In this document: one piece after another, positions 10,086-20,017 of the stretch
Numbering within the stretch: the first letter of the stretch is position 1
How the letters are laid out: every line of letters begins with the position of its first letter
NCBI RefSeq assembly: GCF_012932965.1
Contig: NZ_JABBXH010000001.1
Coordinates: 372,001 to 436,000 of the forward strand
Source: Thalassotalea algicola
GTDB taxonomy: Bacteria > Pseudomonadota > Gammaproteobacteria > Enterobacterales > Alteromonadaceae
Direction: 5' to 3'
DNA: 64,000 bases
The notes under the pieces: generated by a model
Database searches by the model: none
What the model saw: only the letters and a program-made list of their open reading frames with translations
What the model was told of the DNA's origin: nothing
Program-made: the position numbers and the translations under genes

Positions 10086-12068
10086 CTATACCGTTTGTGT
10101 ATTTTCGACTAATGAGCTAGCAGTTGAATCATTTTGCTTAGCAGGATTCTTAACTTTACGACGCAGTCGATAGCGTTTATCAAGTACGGAAATCAACCCA
10201 CCAAGTGACATAAAGATAGCCCCTAACCAAATCCAACGAACGAAAGGTTTAATATGTACGCGAATTGCCCATGCACCGCCACCAAGAGGGTCACCTAGCG
10301 CCAAATAAACATCACGAGTAAAGCCAGGATCTATTCCCGCTTCTGTCATTCCCATCGTTTGAACTAAATAAGTACGACGCTCTGGTTGGAGTAAAACAAT
10401 AAACTCATCACCTTGATAAACCTCCAACTGACCTTGCTCAGCTGAATAATTTGGTCCTTTAACTTGTTTAATACCATTAAATGCGATGGTGTAACCATCA
10501 ACAGTAGCACGTTCTCCTGCCACCATCCGAATATTTGTTTCTGTTTCATATACAGACACTAATGTTACACCAACAATCGTGACCGCAATACCAAAATGAG
10601 CAACCGTCATTCCCCATTGACTCATCGTCAATTTATTTGCTTTACGTAATTGATTAATCGCTTCTTTAATAACGACACATGCTACCCAAGTAGCAAGGCC
10701 AACACCTAAAGCGACTAACCATTCAAACGACCCGCCATATACGAAAGGAAATGCTACGCCGACAACGACACTAATAACTGTTATAGGATTAAGTTGTTTT
10801 CTCAACTCTCCTTGCTTGGCTTTCTTCCAGCGAATAAGTGGCCCAATACCCATAGCAACAAATAGTAAGCACATCATAGGCACGAATACCGCATTAAAAT
10901 AAGGAGGCCCTACTGATATTTTTCCATAACCTAACGCATCAATAAGTAGTGGATATAAAGTTCCTAACATAACGGTAACTGCAGCGGTAACTAAAATTAC
11001 ATTTGCAACTAACAGTGCAGTTTCACGCGAATAAAATGAAAATCTTGAAAACGATTGAACATTGCTAGCCCTTAATGCATAGAGCGTTAACGAACCACCC
11101 ACGGCTATAGCTAATAATAATAGAATGAACGCACCGCGAGTTGGGTCAGCAGCAAATGAATGTACCGAAGTAATCACACCAGAACGTACTAAGAAGGTAC
11201 CAAGTAAACTTAAACTAAAGGCGAATATTGCTAACAATACCGTCCAGTTTCTAAACGTACCACGCTTTTCTGTTACCGCAAGAGAGTGTATTAGCGCCGT
11301 ACCAACAAGCCATGGCATAAATGAAGCATTTTCTACTGGATCCCAGAACCACCAACCGCCCCAACCTAATTCGTAATACGCCCACCAACTACCTAGCGCG
11401 ATACCTAACGTTAAGAAAATCCAAGCTGCCACTGTCCAAGGCCTTGACCAACGTGCCCAAGCCGCATCCATTTTTCCACACATCAGCGCAGCAACCGCAA
11501 AGGCAAATGCTACAGAAAAGCCAACATAGCCCATATAAAGCATAGGGGGATGAACGATTAAGCCAAAATCTTGTAAAAGTGGGTTGAGATCTCGACCTTC
11601 CATTGGCACATTCGGCCATAAACGATCGAAAGGATTTGAAGTAAGTAGAGTAAAGGCGATAAATCCGACTGAAATCATCCCCATAACAGCTAATACACGC
11701 GCAATAAAAGCTTGTTCAACATCTTTACTAAATGCAGCAACGGCCATTGTCCAGGCGGTTAATGAAAACACCCATAATAATAAAGAACCTTCATGTCCGC
11801 CCCAAACCGCACTAATTTTATAATAATAAGGCAAATGGCTATTTGAATGACTTGCTATATAACGTACTGAAAAGTCATCAACAACAAAGCTGTAGCCTAA
11901 TATCACAATACTAATCGTGGTAAAAATAAACATACCAAAAGTAAGTGGCTTAGCATATGACGCCAACCTAGGTTGGTTAGCATATACGCCGACAAGTGGC
12001 ACAATAGATAAACAAATGGCAAACGCCATTGCTATTATCAAAGAAAAATGCCCTAACTCAGGGATCAT
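10086..12068 (-). CDS. ccmF: Heme lyase CcmF
   Basis: A 660-residue polytopic membrane protein that attaches heme delivered by holo-CcmE to apocytochrome c. The WWD motif region appears as GWGGWWFWDPVENASFMPWL, with further conserved histidines in membrane segments. The start was set at MIPELGHFSL (12068), not 12 codons upstream, because GGAG lies seven bases before this ATG and the family begins here. First gene of the ccmFGHI operon, transcribed away from ccmABCDE. Confidence 0.97.
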   Translation of the reverse strand: MIPELGHFSLIIAMAFAICLSIVPLVGVYANQPRLASYAKPLTFGMFIFTTISIVILGYSFVVDDFSVRYIASHSNSHLPYYYKISAVWGGHEGSLLLWVFSLTAWTMAVAAFSKDVEQAFIARVLAVMGMISVGFIAFTLLTSNPFDRLWPNVPMEGRDLNPLLQDFGLIVHPPMLYMGYVGFSVAFAFAVAALMCGKMDAAWARWSRPWTVAAWIFLTLGIALGSWWAYYELGWGGWWFWDPVENASFMPWLVGTALIHSLAVTEKRGTFRNWTVLLAIFAFSLSLLGTFLVRSGVITSVHSFAADPTRGAFILLLLAIAVGGSLTLYALRASNVQSFSRFSFYSRETALLVANVILVTAAVTVMLGTLYPLLIDALGYGKISVGPPYFNAVFVPMMCLLFVAMGIGPLIRWKKAKQGELRKQLNPITVISVVVGVAFPFVYGGSFEWLVALGVGLATWVACVVIKEAINQLRKANKLTMSQWGMTVAHFGIAVTIVGVTLVSVYETETNIRMVAGERATVDGYTIAFNGIKQVKGPNYSAEQGQLEVYQGDEFIVLLQPERRTYLVQTMGMTEAGIDPGFTRDVYLALGDPLGGGAWAIRVHIKPFVRWIWLGAIFMSLGGLISVLDKRYRLRRKVKNPAKQNDSTASSLVENTQTV

Positions 12069-12358
12069 GAATATCTCCAATGCTGTGTAATAAAGCCGCT
12101 GCACATTGAGGCTTTGAGCCTCAGTGAGTATTCGCAGTCGGTAAAACTAGGCCGATTCTAGCATTAAAAACATCAGTGTTTCAGCCTTTTCACAGTACAA
12201 ATTGGTGACAAATTATGACGTTTTATGATTTAACACAAGAAAATGCAATTCACTCGGGTGAAACTATTTTGTAATCGATAATTTGTAGTATGATATCGGT
12301 CATAAATAAACGTTGGGTGTCTAGTAAACAGTCAACAATAGAAAATTGAAGTAAACTC
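12069..12358. promoter_or_regulatory. Divergent promoter region between ccmF and ccmA
   Basis: About 290 bases with no convincing open frame separate the two divergent ccm operons, so promoters for both must lie here. The segment is AT-rich near 12230-12310. I could not assign specific boxes or a regulator site with confidence. Confidence 0.5.
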
Positions 12359-12997
12359 TTGGCTGAGCAATCACCGTTAATTCAAGCGAAAAATTTAACT
12401 TGTATTCGAGAAGATCGTATTCTTTTTGAACACCTTTCTTTTGCCATATCCCCCGGCGACATCGTTCAAGTTGAGGGGCCAAATGGCGCAGGAAAAACTA
12501 GCCTACTTCGTTTGCTGGCAGGCCTTTCAATGCCATTTGAAGGCAATATTTTTTATCAAGAACAATCTATTCACGAACAAGCTGAACACTATTATCAAGA
12601 TTTACTTTATTTAGGTCATATGCCTGGTGTTAAAGCCGAATTAACTGCACAAGAAAACCTTGCCTTTAACTTAGCAATGGTTGGTGCTGATCCCGAACTA
12701 GCTGAAGACACCTTAGCCAATGTGAATCTATTAGGTTTTGAAGACGCTACGGCTTCACATCTAAGTGCAGGACAACACCGACGAATAGCGTTAGCACGTT
12801 TATGGCAAAGCCAAGCAAAAGTATGGATTTTGGACGAACCGTTTACTGCGATAGACAAACAAGGCGTAGCTTCACTTGAACAACTTTTTGTTCAACATGC
12901 ACAAGCTGGTGGTTGCGTTATTTTGACTACACATCAAGATTTATCTTTACCTGCAGATCTGGTGAAAAAAATCACCTTAAGTTATAGGTTTTACTAG
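12359..12997 (+). CDS. ccmA: Heme exporter ATPase CcmA
   Basis: A 212-residue ABC ATPase. Walker A is GPNGAGKTS near residue 39, the ABC signature is [14 protein letters not shown] and Walker B is [12 protein letters not shown]. CcmA forms the CcmABC(D) complex that releases holo-CcmE. The start codon is TTG: an in-frame TGA at 12347-12349 leaves no upstream choice, and the first in-frame ATG would delete part of the nucleotide-binding fold. First of five tightly packed genes. Confidence 0.96.
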   Translation: MAEQSPLIQAKNLTCIREDRILFEHLSFAISPGDIVQVEGPNGAGKTSLLRLLAGLSMPFEGNIFYQEQSIHEQAEHYYQDLLYLGHMPGVKAELTAQENLAFNLAMVGADPELAEDTLANVNLLGFEDATASHLSAGQHRRIALARLWQSQAKVWILDEPFTAIDKQGVASLEQLFVQHAQAGGCVILTTHQDLSLPADLVKKITLSYRFY

Positions 12998-12999
12998 TT

Positions 13000-13689
13000 A
13001 TGTCTGCCACTGCATTGTCTTACCGTAAAACATTTTCTTTAATCTTAAAAAGAGATTTAACTATCGCTTTTCGTCATAAAGATGAAATGTTAAACCCTCT
13101 ATTATTTTTCATTATTGTTGTTACCTTATTTCCGTTGGGTATAGGACCTGAAACCAACACATTAGCTAAAATTGCACCAGGAATAATTTGGGTATCATCA
13201 CTGCTTGCAACGTTATTATCATTAGATCGCCTTTTCAAAGCCGATCATAACGACGGTTCATTAGAACAAATGTTAATCAGTCCTCAGCCATTGTTTATTT
13301 TTACCTTAGCTAAAATATGTGCCCATTGGCTGCTTACTGGCTTACCACTTATTTTAGTAGCTCCTTTATTAGCCGTGCTTCTACATTTACCGGAACAAAG
13401 TTATCAGGCACTATTTTTAACACTATTATTTGGCACACCGGTATTAAGTTTTATCGGTGCTATTGGCGCTGCGTTAACTGTAGGGATTAAGAAAGGTGGC
13501 GTTCTGTTAAGTTTGATCGTGCTACCTTTGTATATACCAGTATTAATATTTGCAACAAGCGCAATTGACACTGCAAGCATGAGCTTACCCTACGGTGGAC
13601 AACTTGCTATAATTGCTGCGCTGTTTTTTGGCACCCTGACACTAGCACCATTTGCTGTGGGTGCTGCTTTAAAAGTGAGTACTAACTAA
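13000..13689 (+). CDS. ccmB: Heme exporter membrane subunit CcmB
   Basis: A 229-residue inner-membrane protein with about six hydrophobic segments, the permease partner of CcmA. The N terminus RDLTIAFRHKDEMLNPLLFF and the mid segment SLDRLFKADHNDGSLEQML are family hallmarks. Two bases separate it from ccmA and one from ccmC. Confidence 0.96.
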   Translation: MSATALSYRKTFSLILKRDLTIAFRHKDEMLNPLLFFIIVVTLFPLGIGPETNTLAKIAPGIIWVSSLLATLLSLDRLFKADHNDGSLEQMLISPQPLFIFTLAKICAHWLLTGLPLILVAPLLAVLLHLPEQSYQALFLTLLFGTPVLSFIGAIGAALTVGIKKGGVLLSLIVLPLYIPVLIFATSAIDTASMSLPYGGQLAIIAALFFGTLTLAPFAVGAALKVSTN

Positions 13690-13690
13690 A

Positions 13691-14449
13691 ATGTGGAAAT
13701 GGTTACACCCTTATGCAAATCCTGAAGTGTCTTATCACTTCACCGATAAAATTAAACCTTGGTTTGGTTGGGCAACTTTTTTATTGCTATCCATAGGTTT
13801 TGTTTGGGCCCTTTTATTTGCTCCTGCTGATTATCAGCAAGGTGAAAGCTTTCGTATCTTCTATATTCATGTGCCCAGTGCCATTTTGTCTGCAGGCATA
13901 TACGCAGGCATGGCGACAGCCGCACTGTGTAGTTTAGTTTGGCAGTTTAAATTGGCAGACGCATCTGTTTCGGCGCTAGCACCAATTGGTGCCATTTTTA
14001 CAGCAATAGCACTTGTTACCGGTGCAGCATGGGGTAAACCTATGTGGGGGACTTGGTGGGTGTGGGACGCTCGTCTTACATCTGAATTAATATTATTATT
14101 CTTATACCTTGGGGTAATTGCTTTAAACAATGCCTTTGATGACAAACAAATGGCAGGAAAAGCTGCAGGTATATTAGCGTTAGTTGGTGTAATCAATTTG
14201 CCAATAATTAAGTACTCTGTAGAGTGGTGGAACACTTTACATCAAGGCGCAACGGTATCTAAATTAGGAGCTCCAGCAATGGCAGCAGAAATGTACTGGC
14301 CATTTCTTTTCTGCTTTTTAGGCTTTATTGGTTTAGTCGGTTATGTCACCTGTATTCGTTTTCAAACCGAAGTTATATCTCGTAACAAAATGCGCCCTTG
14401 GGTTCGCGCATTGGTATGTGATAATAACCAACCTGAAGAGGCAAAATAA
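13691..14449 (+). CDS. ccmC: Heme handling protein CcmC
   Basis: A 252-residue polytopic membrane protein that loads heme onto CcmE. The tryptophan-rich WWD signature reads GTWWVWDARLTSELILLFLY, and flanking membrane histidines are present (HVPSA and HQGATV). The stop overlaps the ccmD start by one base (TAATG). Confidence 0.97.
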   Translation: MWKWLHPYANPEVSYHFTDKIKPWFGWATFLLLSIGFVWALLFAPADYQQGESFRIFYIHVPSAILSAGIYAGMATAALCSLVWQFKLADASVSALAPIGAIFTAIALVTGAAWGKPMWGTWWVWDARLTSELILLFLYLGVIALNNAFDDKQMAGKAAGILALVGVINLPIIKYSVEWWNTLHQGATVSKLGAPAMAAEMYWPFLFCFLGFIGLVGYVTCIRFQTEVISRNKMRPWVRALVCDNNQPEEAK

Positions 14450-14673
14450 TGCAATTTGAAAGTTTTTCAGCCTTTTTAGATATGGGCGGTTATGGTTTTT
14501 ATGTATGGTTGAGCTACGGTGTTTCGTTAGCACTTCTAATCACGCTTCTTGTCGGCAGTAAAATAAGTAATCGTAACACTCGCGAGCAAATCGCTCGCCA
14601 AATTAAACGTGAACAAAAACTAAAACTTGCTGCAAAACAGCAAGCTCAGCAAGAGGTTACCAATGAATCCTAG
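14449..14673 (+). CDS. ccmD: Heme exporter protein CcmD
   Basis: A 74-residue protein with one membrane helix ([21 protein letters not shown]) and a basic, Lys/Gln-rich cytoplasmic tail. CcmD stabilises CcmABC and helps release holo-CcmE. It overlaps ccmC by one base and ccmE by 11 bases, as is common for this small gene. Confidence 0.93.
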   Translation: MQFESFSAFLDMGGYGFYVWLSYGVSLALLITLLVGSKISNRNTREQIARQIKREQKLKLAAKQQAQQEVTNES

Positions 14674-15175
14674 AAGGAAAAAACGCTTAACTATAGTTGT
14701 CTCAATTTTAACTGGTTTAGCTGTTGTAGCAGGCTTAGTACTTTATGCATTAAGCCAAAATATTGATTTATTTTATAAACCTTCAGAAATTCATCATGGT
14801 AAAGAAGATACAGGCTTAAAAGCGCAAATCGGCCAGCGATTACGAGTTGGTGGCTTAGTGGTGCCAGAAAGTGTTAAGCGTGACGAAAAAAGTTTAAAAG
14901 TTTCCTTTAGGTTAGCTGATATGAAAATGCCTATCAGTTTTGACCCAAATGAGCCGATGATCACCATTAAGTATGACGGTATTTTGCCTGACTTATTTCG
15001 TGAAGGACAAGGTATTGTTGCTAATGGTAAGTTAGCTGAAGGTTTTATTATCGAAGCAAGTGAAGTACTGGCTAAGCATGACGAAAACTATATGCCTAAA
15101 GAGTTAGCAGATGATGCTGGTGAGAAACACGCTAAGCCTGAATACACAAAAGAGCAGCTAGAAAGTAAAAACTAG
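14663..15175 (+). CDS. ccmE: Periplasmic heme chaperone CcmE
   Basis: A 170-residue membrane-tethered OB-fold protein. After a basic start (MNPRRKKRL) and one membrane helix (about residues 10-30) the periplasmic domain carries His139 in [12 protein letters not shown], the residue that binds heme covalently, and Tyr143 as axial ligand. The start at 14663 was chosen over one 12 codons upstream because NPRRKKRL is the family N terminus. The highly charged tail after residue 145 is usual. A terminator follows. Confidence 0.97.
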   Translation: MNPRRKKRLTIVVSILTGLAVVAGLVLYALSQNIDLFYKPSEIHHGKEDTGLKAQIGQRLRVGGLVVPESVKRDEKSLKVSFRLADMKMPISFDPNEPMITIKYDGILPDLFREGQGIVANGKLAEGFIIEASEVLAKHDENYMPKELADDAGEKHAKPEYTKEQLESKN

Positions 15176-15197
15176 CTCACAGTTATCCTTAAATTAG

Positions 15198-15223
15198 AAG
15201 CCAGCATAACGCTGGCTTTTTTA
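15198..15223 (+). terminator. Terminator of ccmABCDE
   Basis: AAGCCAGC and GCTGGCTT form an 8-bp stem with a 5-base loop and a T run. It lies 23 bases after the ccmE stop. Confidence 0.88.
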
Positions 15224-15416
15224 TTCATTCAAAATTAAGTAGTCAATTTTCAGCTACTATCACATGAACTATAGGTAATTACATTTAGCCTTTCAACGTT
15301 ATTGAAGCCTGTCAAAAAGCGCAATGAGCCGGTACTTAATTTGCGCTGTCGTCGACAGCAGAATAAGAGCTAACATTCATAAAAGTCGAGTCACATAATT
15401 CACTTTTCAAACGGAC
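15224..15416. other. Intergenic stretch between ccmE and nagP terminators
   Basis: About 190 bases with no supported gene. It holds one inverted repeat, GCTGTC-GTC-GACAGC at 15345-15359, whose half-site resembles part of the NagR box but has the wrong spacing and order. I see no other structure. Confidence 0.4.
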
Positions 15417-15443
15417 AAAAAAAACCCTAGGCAAAACCTAGGG
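15417..15443 (-). terminator. Terminator of the nagK-nagB-nagA-nagP operon
   Basis: CCCTAGG and CCTAGGG form a 7-bp stem around CAAAA. On the minus strand this is followed by an eight-T run (15417-15424), so it ends transcription leaving nagP. Confidence 0.85.
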
Positions 15444-15494
15444 CGATCATTTCGATCATTTAACGCACCCGAAACTGGGAGGGGGATAATTTAA

Positions 15495-16787
15495 TTACCA
15501 ATGAGTTTTTTTATGACCACTTATTGCATAGTAAAGAATGAATATATAACTTGGGATCATTAATGCGTAAGCACCTTGAGCGCCTAGACCTGCAGCGTTT
15601 CCTACACCAATTAACAATGGCCCTAATGCACCACCGGCAATCCCCATAATAAGTAAACCTGACGCTGTACCTGTTAAACGTCCTAAACCTTTTAAAGCAA
15701 GCGGCCAAATTGCCGGCCAAACCATTGCATTTGCAAAGCCAAGTAATGCTATGCAAAGTAAAGGGTCCGGTAGCTGCGGGCCACCGAATGGCACTAATAA
15801 TAATTCTGAGATGACATGCGAGTCATTACTGCCAAATACGACAGCAGCAACAGTAATAATGCCGGCAACACCTGACATAACTAAGGCGTTCTGTTGAGAC
15901 ATATATTTCGGAATAAGCGCAATACCTATTGCATAACCGATAAGCATGCAGCCCATAGTGTAAGAGGTCATCATAGAATAATCTGCAATGCCAATGGCTA
16001 AGGCATATGAGCCAATTGTGTCAGCTGCAATAACTTCCACCGCAACATATAACGCAATCCCTACAACGCCTAACACCAAATGAGGATGTTTCAGCGCCTC
16101 TCTAACTTCTCCTTTAGCATTAGGGTTTTCGTCTTCAAAAACTAAATCTGGTAATGGAGAAAACTTAGCAAACGCAGCAAAAACAAAAATAAGTGCTGCA
16201 ATGGCAATATAAGGTGCAACTAGACTACTAGCCATCGCATCTTTTTGTTCTTGGCTAAGGGTAGCACCTTCACCAGCGACTGCAGCGACGGTAACCATAG
16301 CAAAGATAATTGGTACAACAACACCGGCAAATTTGTTTAACAACCCCATGATACACACCCGAACGGCTGCAGACTCTTCTGAGCCCATTTTTACAACATA
16401 AGGGTTAACAGCTGTTTGTAATATTGTTTGACCAACACCTATTAGCAATTGAGCAAATAAAAATACTTCAATAGCCTGAAGCTTCGCCGCAGGTATATAA
16501 AGAAGTGCCGATGCTGCCATAACCGCACAACCAATAGCCATACCGTTTTTATAGCCAACACGTTTGATGAGCATTGCTGACGGAATACCCGCAATGGTAA
16601 CCGCAATATAAAATGACGAAATAATAAATGATGCTTGCAGAGGCGTAAGTTCAAGCATTTGTTGTAAAAATGGCGTTATCGCACCATTAAGCCAAGTGAT
16701 ACAACCCAATATAAAAAACATTGAGCCTGCTAATGCCATTGGCAATAAAGTACTTTTAGCTGGTGCCTCTACTACACTGGTTGTCAT
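15495..16787 (-). CDS. nagP: N-acetylglucosamine transporter NagP (MFS, FHS family)
   Basis: A 430-residue major facilitator of the fucose/glucose-galactose (FHS) subfamily with about 12 hydrophobic segments. Motifs typical of sugar:H+ FHS permeases are present: the N-terminal FFILGCITWLNGAITPFLQ, a QTAVNPYV segment, and GFANAMVWPAIWPLALKGLG. In Alteromonadales this type replaces the PTS for GlcNAc entry across the inner membrane. It is the last gene of an operon with nagK, nagB and nagA, matching import of free GlcNAc followed by kinase action. Substrate is inferred from context and similarity to NagP. Confidence 0.9.
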   Translation of the reverse strand: MTTSVVEAPAKSTLLPMALAGSMFFILGCITWLNGAITPFLQQMLELTPLQASFIISSFYIAVTIAGIPSAMLIKRVGYKNGMAIGCAVMAASALLYIPAAKLQAIEVFLFAQLLIGVGQTILQTAVNPYVVKMGSEESAAVRVCIMGLLNKFAGVVVPIIFAMVTVAAVAGEGATLSQEQKDAMASSLVAPYIAIAALIFVFAAFAKFSPLPDLVFEDENPNAKGEVREALKHPHLVLGVVGIALYVAVEVIAADTIGSYALAIGIADYSMMTSYTMGCMLIGYAIGIALIPKYMSQQNALVMSGVAGIITVAAVVFGSNDSHVISELLLVPFGGPQLPDPLLCIALLGFANAMVWPAIWPLALKGLGRLTGTASGLLIMGIAGGALGPLLIGVGNAAGLGAQGAYALMIPSYIFILYYAISGHKKTHW

Positions 16788-16827
16788 AACTTTTCCCCAT
16801 TACCTGTTAGCTTATTAATATTTGTTA

Positions 16828-17970
16828 TTATTGTTGGAATTCTTTTTTACCATCTATCCAAGTTTGCTCGACAGATAGCTCGTGATTAAGCACGACAAAA
16901 TTGGCTTTTGAGCCAATAGAAAGTGTGCCCATTTCGTTAACTAAATTTGCATATTGCGCAGGATATAAGCTTGCCATTCGTATGGACTCGTCAAGAGAAA
17001 CATGCATATATTGATGACAATTTTTTACTGCAGTAGCCATGTCCAAAACAGAGCCAGCTAGTTCGCCTGTTGTTGAGGTAAGTTTGCCATCAGACAAAGT
17101 GACTTCTCTATCGAAAAATTCAAATGCTTGCTCATTTGTCCCGACAGGAGGCATAGCGTCTGTGACCAAAAATAGCTTACCTTTCCCTTTTGCTTTCAAG
17201 GCAATTTGACAACTGCTGTAGTCGACATGATGACCATCAGCAATAAGTCCACATGCGGTATGTTCATTAAAAAATGCACAGCCAACAACACCTGGTTCTC
17301 TTCCTGCTAATGGTGACATTGCGTTATACAAATGAGTAAAACCGTCGGCACCGGCGATAACCGCTTTTTGTGCCGTTTCAAACTTTGCATTGGTATGCCC
17401 TAAACAAACTTTAATACCCAGTTCGACCATTTTGGCGATATCTTGAGGTAAAACATTTTCAGGTGCTAAAGTCACAATAATTTGACCGAGATCTTTTCGT
17501 TCTAGAATGTTCCATTCACGCACTGAAATAGGTCGGATATATTCGGCACTATGAGCACCTTTTTTCTCGACGGACAAATGTGGCCCTTCAAAATGAACAC
17601 CGACAATACCTGGTACGCTTTCACTTATTGCTTGAGCTATAGCATCTGCCGCAGATTCCATCACTTCAACCGTATCGGTAATTAACGTTGGAAACATTGC
17701 TGTGGTACCAAATTTGATATGCGCGGCCATGATGGTTTGAATACCACTTAACGAGGGAGTTGAATTAAGTAATATTCCACCACCACCATTGACCTGCAAA
17801 TCGATAAAACCTGGTGCAAGTAACCCTCGGCAATAAAGATCAGCCGCTTGACGCTCTACATGGCTATCAATTGACGAAACTATGCCGTCATTAATAGTCA
17901 ATCTCGCTTGGTCTAAAAAATTCTGACCATCGAAAATGCGTTCTGCAAAAATACTGACTGTGTTTGCCAT
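16828..17970 (-). CDS. nagA: N-acetylglucosamine-6-phosphate deacetylase
   Basis: A 380-residue amidohydrolase that converts GlcNAc-6-P to glucosamine-6-P and acetate. Visible landmarks are GFIDLQVNGGGG, HFEGPHLS (metal Glu), CLGHTNA (metal His), GFTHLYNAM (metal His) and LVTDAMPPVG (catalytic Asp). Length is normal. It lies 18 bases after nagB and 40 before nagP, in the operon led by nagK and its NagR box. Confidence 0.97.
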   Translation of the reverse strand: MANTVSIFAERIFDGQNFLDQARLTINDGIVSSIDSHVERQAADLYCRGLLAPGFIDLQVNGGGGILLNSTPSLSGIQTIMAAHIKFGTTAMFPTLITDTVEVMESAADAIAQAISESVPGIVGVHFEGPHLSVEKKGAHSAEYIRPISVREWNILERKDLGQIIVTLAPENVLPQDIAKMVELGIKVCLGHTNAKFETAQKAVIAGADGFTHLYNAMSPLAGREPGVVGCAFFNEHTACGLIADGHHVDYSSCQIALKAKGKGKLFLVTDAMPPVGTNEQAFEFFDREVTLSDGKLTSTTGELAGSVLDMATAVKNCHQYMHVSLDESIRMASLYPAQYANLVNEMGTLSIGSKANFVVLNHELSVEQTWIDGKKEFQQ

Positions 17971-17988
17971 TACTATTATCTCGCCTAA

Positions 17989-18990
17989 CTAAACGGTTTT
18001 AGTTACTTTCTTTAAGCCTTTCGGCTCATCAGGATTAAAGCCTCGAGCTACCGCTACTTTCGCCACATCTAAATAAAAGCGTTGCAACACAACAAGTGGC
18101 GCTAAGCGCGGGTGAATATCGTTATCTATTTGATTAAGGTGAACTAAATCTGCTCCCCTGCTCGACACTTCTTCAATTTGTTCATTATGTGATGCAGCAC
18201 TTTCATCGTTTACAGCACAGTTTAAAATTGCCAGCCCTTGCTCGACCAACGTAACTGGCCCATGTAAAAACTCAGCACTACTAAATGCCTCAGCATGAAT
18301 ACTGCTAACTTCTTTAAGTTTTAATGCCATCTCTTTTGAAACCGCGTAACCTAAACCACGCCCTAGTACGACCATATTTTTCACTTTATCTAGTGAATCG
18401 GCGGTAAATTGAGTACCACTGTCGACCATATTTTGTAATACGTTAGGTAAGCGCTTAAGTGAAGAGATAAGCGATTGATTCTGTGTCCAATACGCTGTTA
18501 ATTGAAGTAAAGCCGACAATGTTGAAAGGTAGCTTTTAGTCGCAGCGACTGAAATTTCTGCTCCCGCTTTAAGCGGTACGAAGTCATCAACAACCTGAGC
18601 TAAAGGCGAAGTTTCATCATTAACTAATGCCACACAATAAGCGCCTGCTTTTTTAGCCATTTCAGCTTGAGCAATGATGTCAGGACTACGACCAGATTGA
18701 GAAATTACAATCACCATCGCGCCAGACAAATTAAGCTGTTTCCCATAGACACTAGCAACAGAAGGTGCAGCCGAACTAACAGGTACTCCCGCTTCAATTT
18801 CAATAAGATATTTACCAAACACACCCGCATGATCAGAAGAACCACGACCGATAATCATCACCATTTTCGGACTTAATAAGCGAAGCTTTTCTCCAATACG
18901 CTCCATTAATGCTTGGTTAGCCGTTAACTGTTCAGCAATTACTTGAGGTGCTTGTGCTGCCTCTTTTTCCATTATCGTTTGTGTCATCAT
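17989..18990 (-). CDS. nagB: Glucosamine-6-phosphate deaminase, SIS-domain type (NagB-II)
   Basis: A 333-residue protein with two SIS domains, related to the isomerase half of GlmS. It carries IGRGSSDHAG and VISQSGRSPD in the first domain, VAATKSYLSTLSAL, then GRGLGYAVSKEMALKLKEVSS and SAEFLHGP in the second. This NagB-II type, common in Shewanella and relatives, converts glucosamine-6-P to fructose-6-P and ammonia and is unrelated to E. coli NagB. Position between nagK and nagA supports the role. A GlmS-like amidotransferase domain is absent, excluding synthase function. Confidence 0.93.
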   Translation of the reverse strand: MMTQTIMEKEAAQAPQVIAEQLTANQALMERIGEKLRLLSPKMVMIIGRGSSDHAGVFGKYLIEIEAGVPVSSAAPSVASVYGKQLNLSGAMVIVISQSGRSPDIIAQAEMAKKAGAYCVALVNDETSPLAQVVDDFVPLKAGAEISVAATKSYLSTLSALLQLTAYWTQNQSLISSLKRLPNVLQNMVDSGTQFTADSLDKVKNMVVLGRGLGYAVSKEMALKLKEVSSIHAEAFSSAEFLHGPVTLVEQGLAILNCAVNDESAASHNEQIEEVSSRGADLVHLNQIDNDIHPRLAPLVVLQRFYLDVAKVAVARGFNPDEPKGLKKVTKTV

Positions 18991-19008
18991 ATAACCTGTT
19001 TAACTTAT

Positions 19009-19899
19009 CTATACTGCTTGTTGGCGACCAAAAATTACTGAGCCCATTTCAGGCGGAAATTCTGGAGTCGTTAATTTGTCTTGAATATCTTGATCTAACC
19101 ATGGTGTTAATAGTGGCGTTAATCCACCAATCAACGAAATACGCGGAGGGTTTTTAGCAAGTAATTTACGCGCAACACGACTGATGTAATCAGCGCCCTC
19201 TTCGATAATTGCTTGAGCAATAGCATCGTGCTTATTGGCAGCCTCAAACACTAGACCGGCCATTTTTGCATAGAATGCCGCAGGCTTAGCCGCAATTGCC
19301 TCAACCATTTCGATAGCATCTTTAGCATCGAGATGACTAAGCAAAGACTGAGTTAATATTGTTGATTCAACAAGACCATCCAGAGACAGTAGAACCTGTT
19401 TAGCTGCTTGCAGGCCAATCCAAGCACCGCTACCTTTATCGCCATGCGGAAAACCGTGGGCTCCAACAATATGAGATTGACCATCAACATAAACAAAGCC
19501 ACATGAACCAGTGCCGGTTATCATTACTGCACCGTCTTCGCCACCATGAGCACCTAAACACGCGATCAATAAATCAGTTGCTAGGTACATATCTTTAAAT
19601 GGATGTTGCCAATTGTTCATTTGTTCGAATAACACAGGTAAATTAACCCCCGCTAGACCAACACCTGCCGAAATTTTTTCGAGTAAGCTCACATCTATGC
19701 CAGCGTCTGTTAACGCAAGTTTTGCAGATTCTTCAATTGAGTTTGTCGCTTGCTCAAAGCCATGAAGAGGGTTACCTGGACCTGAAATACCAGTGCCAAG
19801 CACATTATTATGCTTATCGACTAAAATAGCTTTGCATTTGCTACCGCCGCCATCAATCCCTAGAAAAAGCCCTTGGCTGTCTAATTCGCCTTTAAGCAT
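19009..19899 (-). CDS. nagK: N-acetylglucosamine kinase (BadF/BcrA ATPase family)
   Basis: A 296-residue ASKHA kinase phosphorylating GlcNAc with ATP, needed because NagP imports unphosphorylated sugar. The phosphate-1 loop is FLGIDGGGSKCKAILVD, phosphate-2 is MITGTGSCGFV and the adenosine motif is ISLIGGLTPLL. The start was moved from 20037 to 19899: the shorter start has GAGG at good spacing and matches the family, while the 46 extra codons would run through the NagR operator at 19998-20017. First gene of nagK-nagB-nagA-nagP. Confidence 0.93.
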   Translation of the reverse strand: MLKGELDSQGLFLGIDGGGSKCKAILVDKHNNVLGTGISGPGNPLHGFEQATNSIEESAKLALTDAGIDVSLLEKISAGVGLAGVNLPVLFEQMNNWQHPFKDMYLATDLLIACLGAHGGEDGAVMITGTGSCGFVYVDGQSHIVGAHGFPHGDKGSGAWIGLQAAKQVLLSLDGLVESTILTQSLLSHLDAKDAIEMVEAIAAKPAAFYAKMAGLVFEAANKHDAIAQAIIEEGADYISRVARKLLAKNPPRISLIGGLTPLLTPWLDQDIQDKLTTPEFPPEMGSVIFGRQQAV

Positions 19900-19997
19900 A
19901 TCAACCTCGTTATACTCTCGTTGCCTATTGTTAATCTCTGTCGCTAATCGCGCTGGCAACGTATTATTTCTCTTATTAATGAAATTTATCTTAACAC

Positions 19998-20017
19998 AAA
20001 TGACAGCGTTGTCATTT
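19998..20017. promoter_or_regulatory. NagR operator upstream of nagK operon
   Basis: AAATGACAGCGTTGTCATTT, a 20-bp palindrome with one mismatched pair; the core TGACAGCGTTGTCA is at 20001-20014, about 100 bases before the nagK start. It matches the other four copies in this locus and the known NagR palindrome of Shewanella-type GlcNAc regulons (recalled, not searched). Confidence 0.88.

Noticed and set aside
11125-11823. Plus-strand frames of 74-83 codons opposite ccmF
   Set aside because: They mirror the codon pattern of ccmF and encode no recognisable protein.
15345-15359. GCTGTC-GTC-GACAGC inverted repeat as a sixth NagR site
   Set aside because: Half-sites are in the opposite order and spacing from TGACARCGYTGTCA, and it lies downstream of the nag operon terminator.
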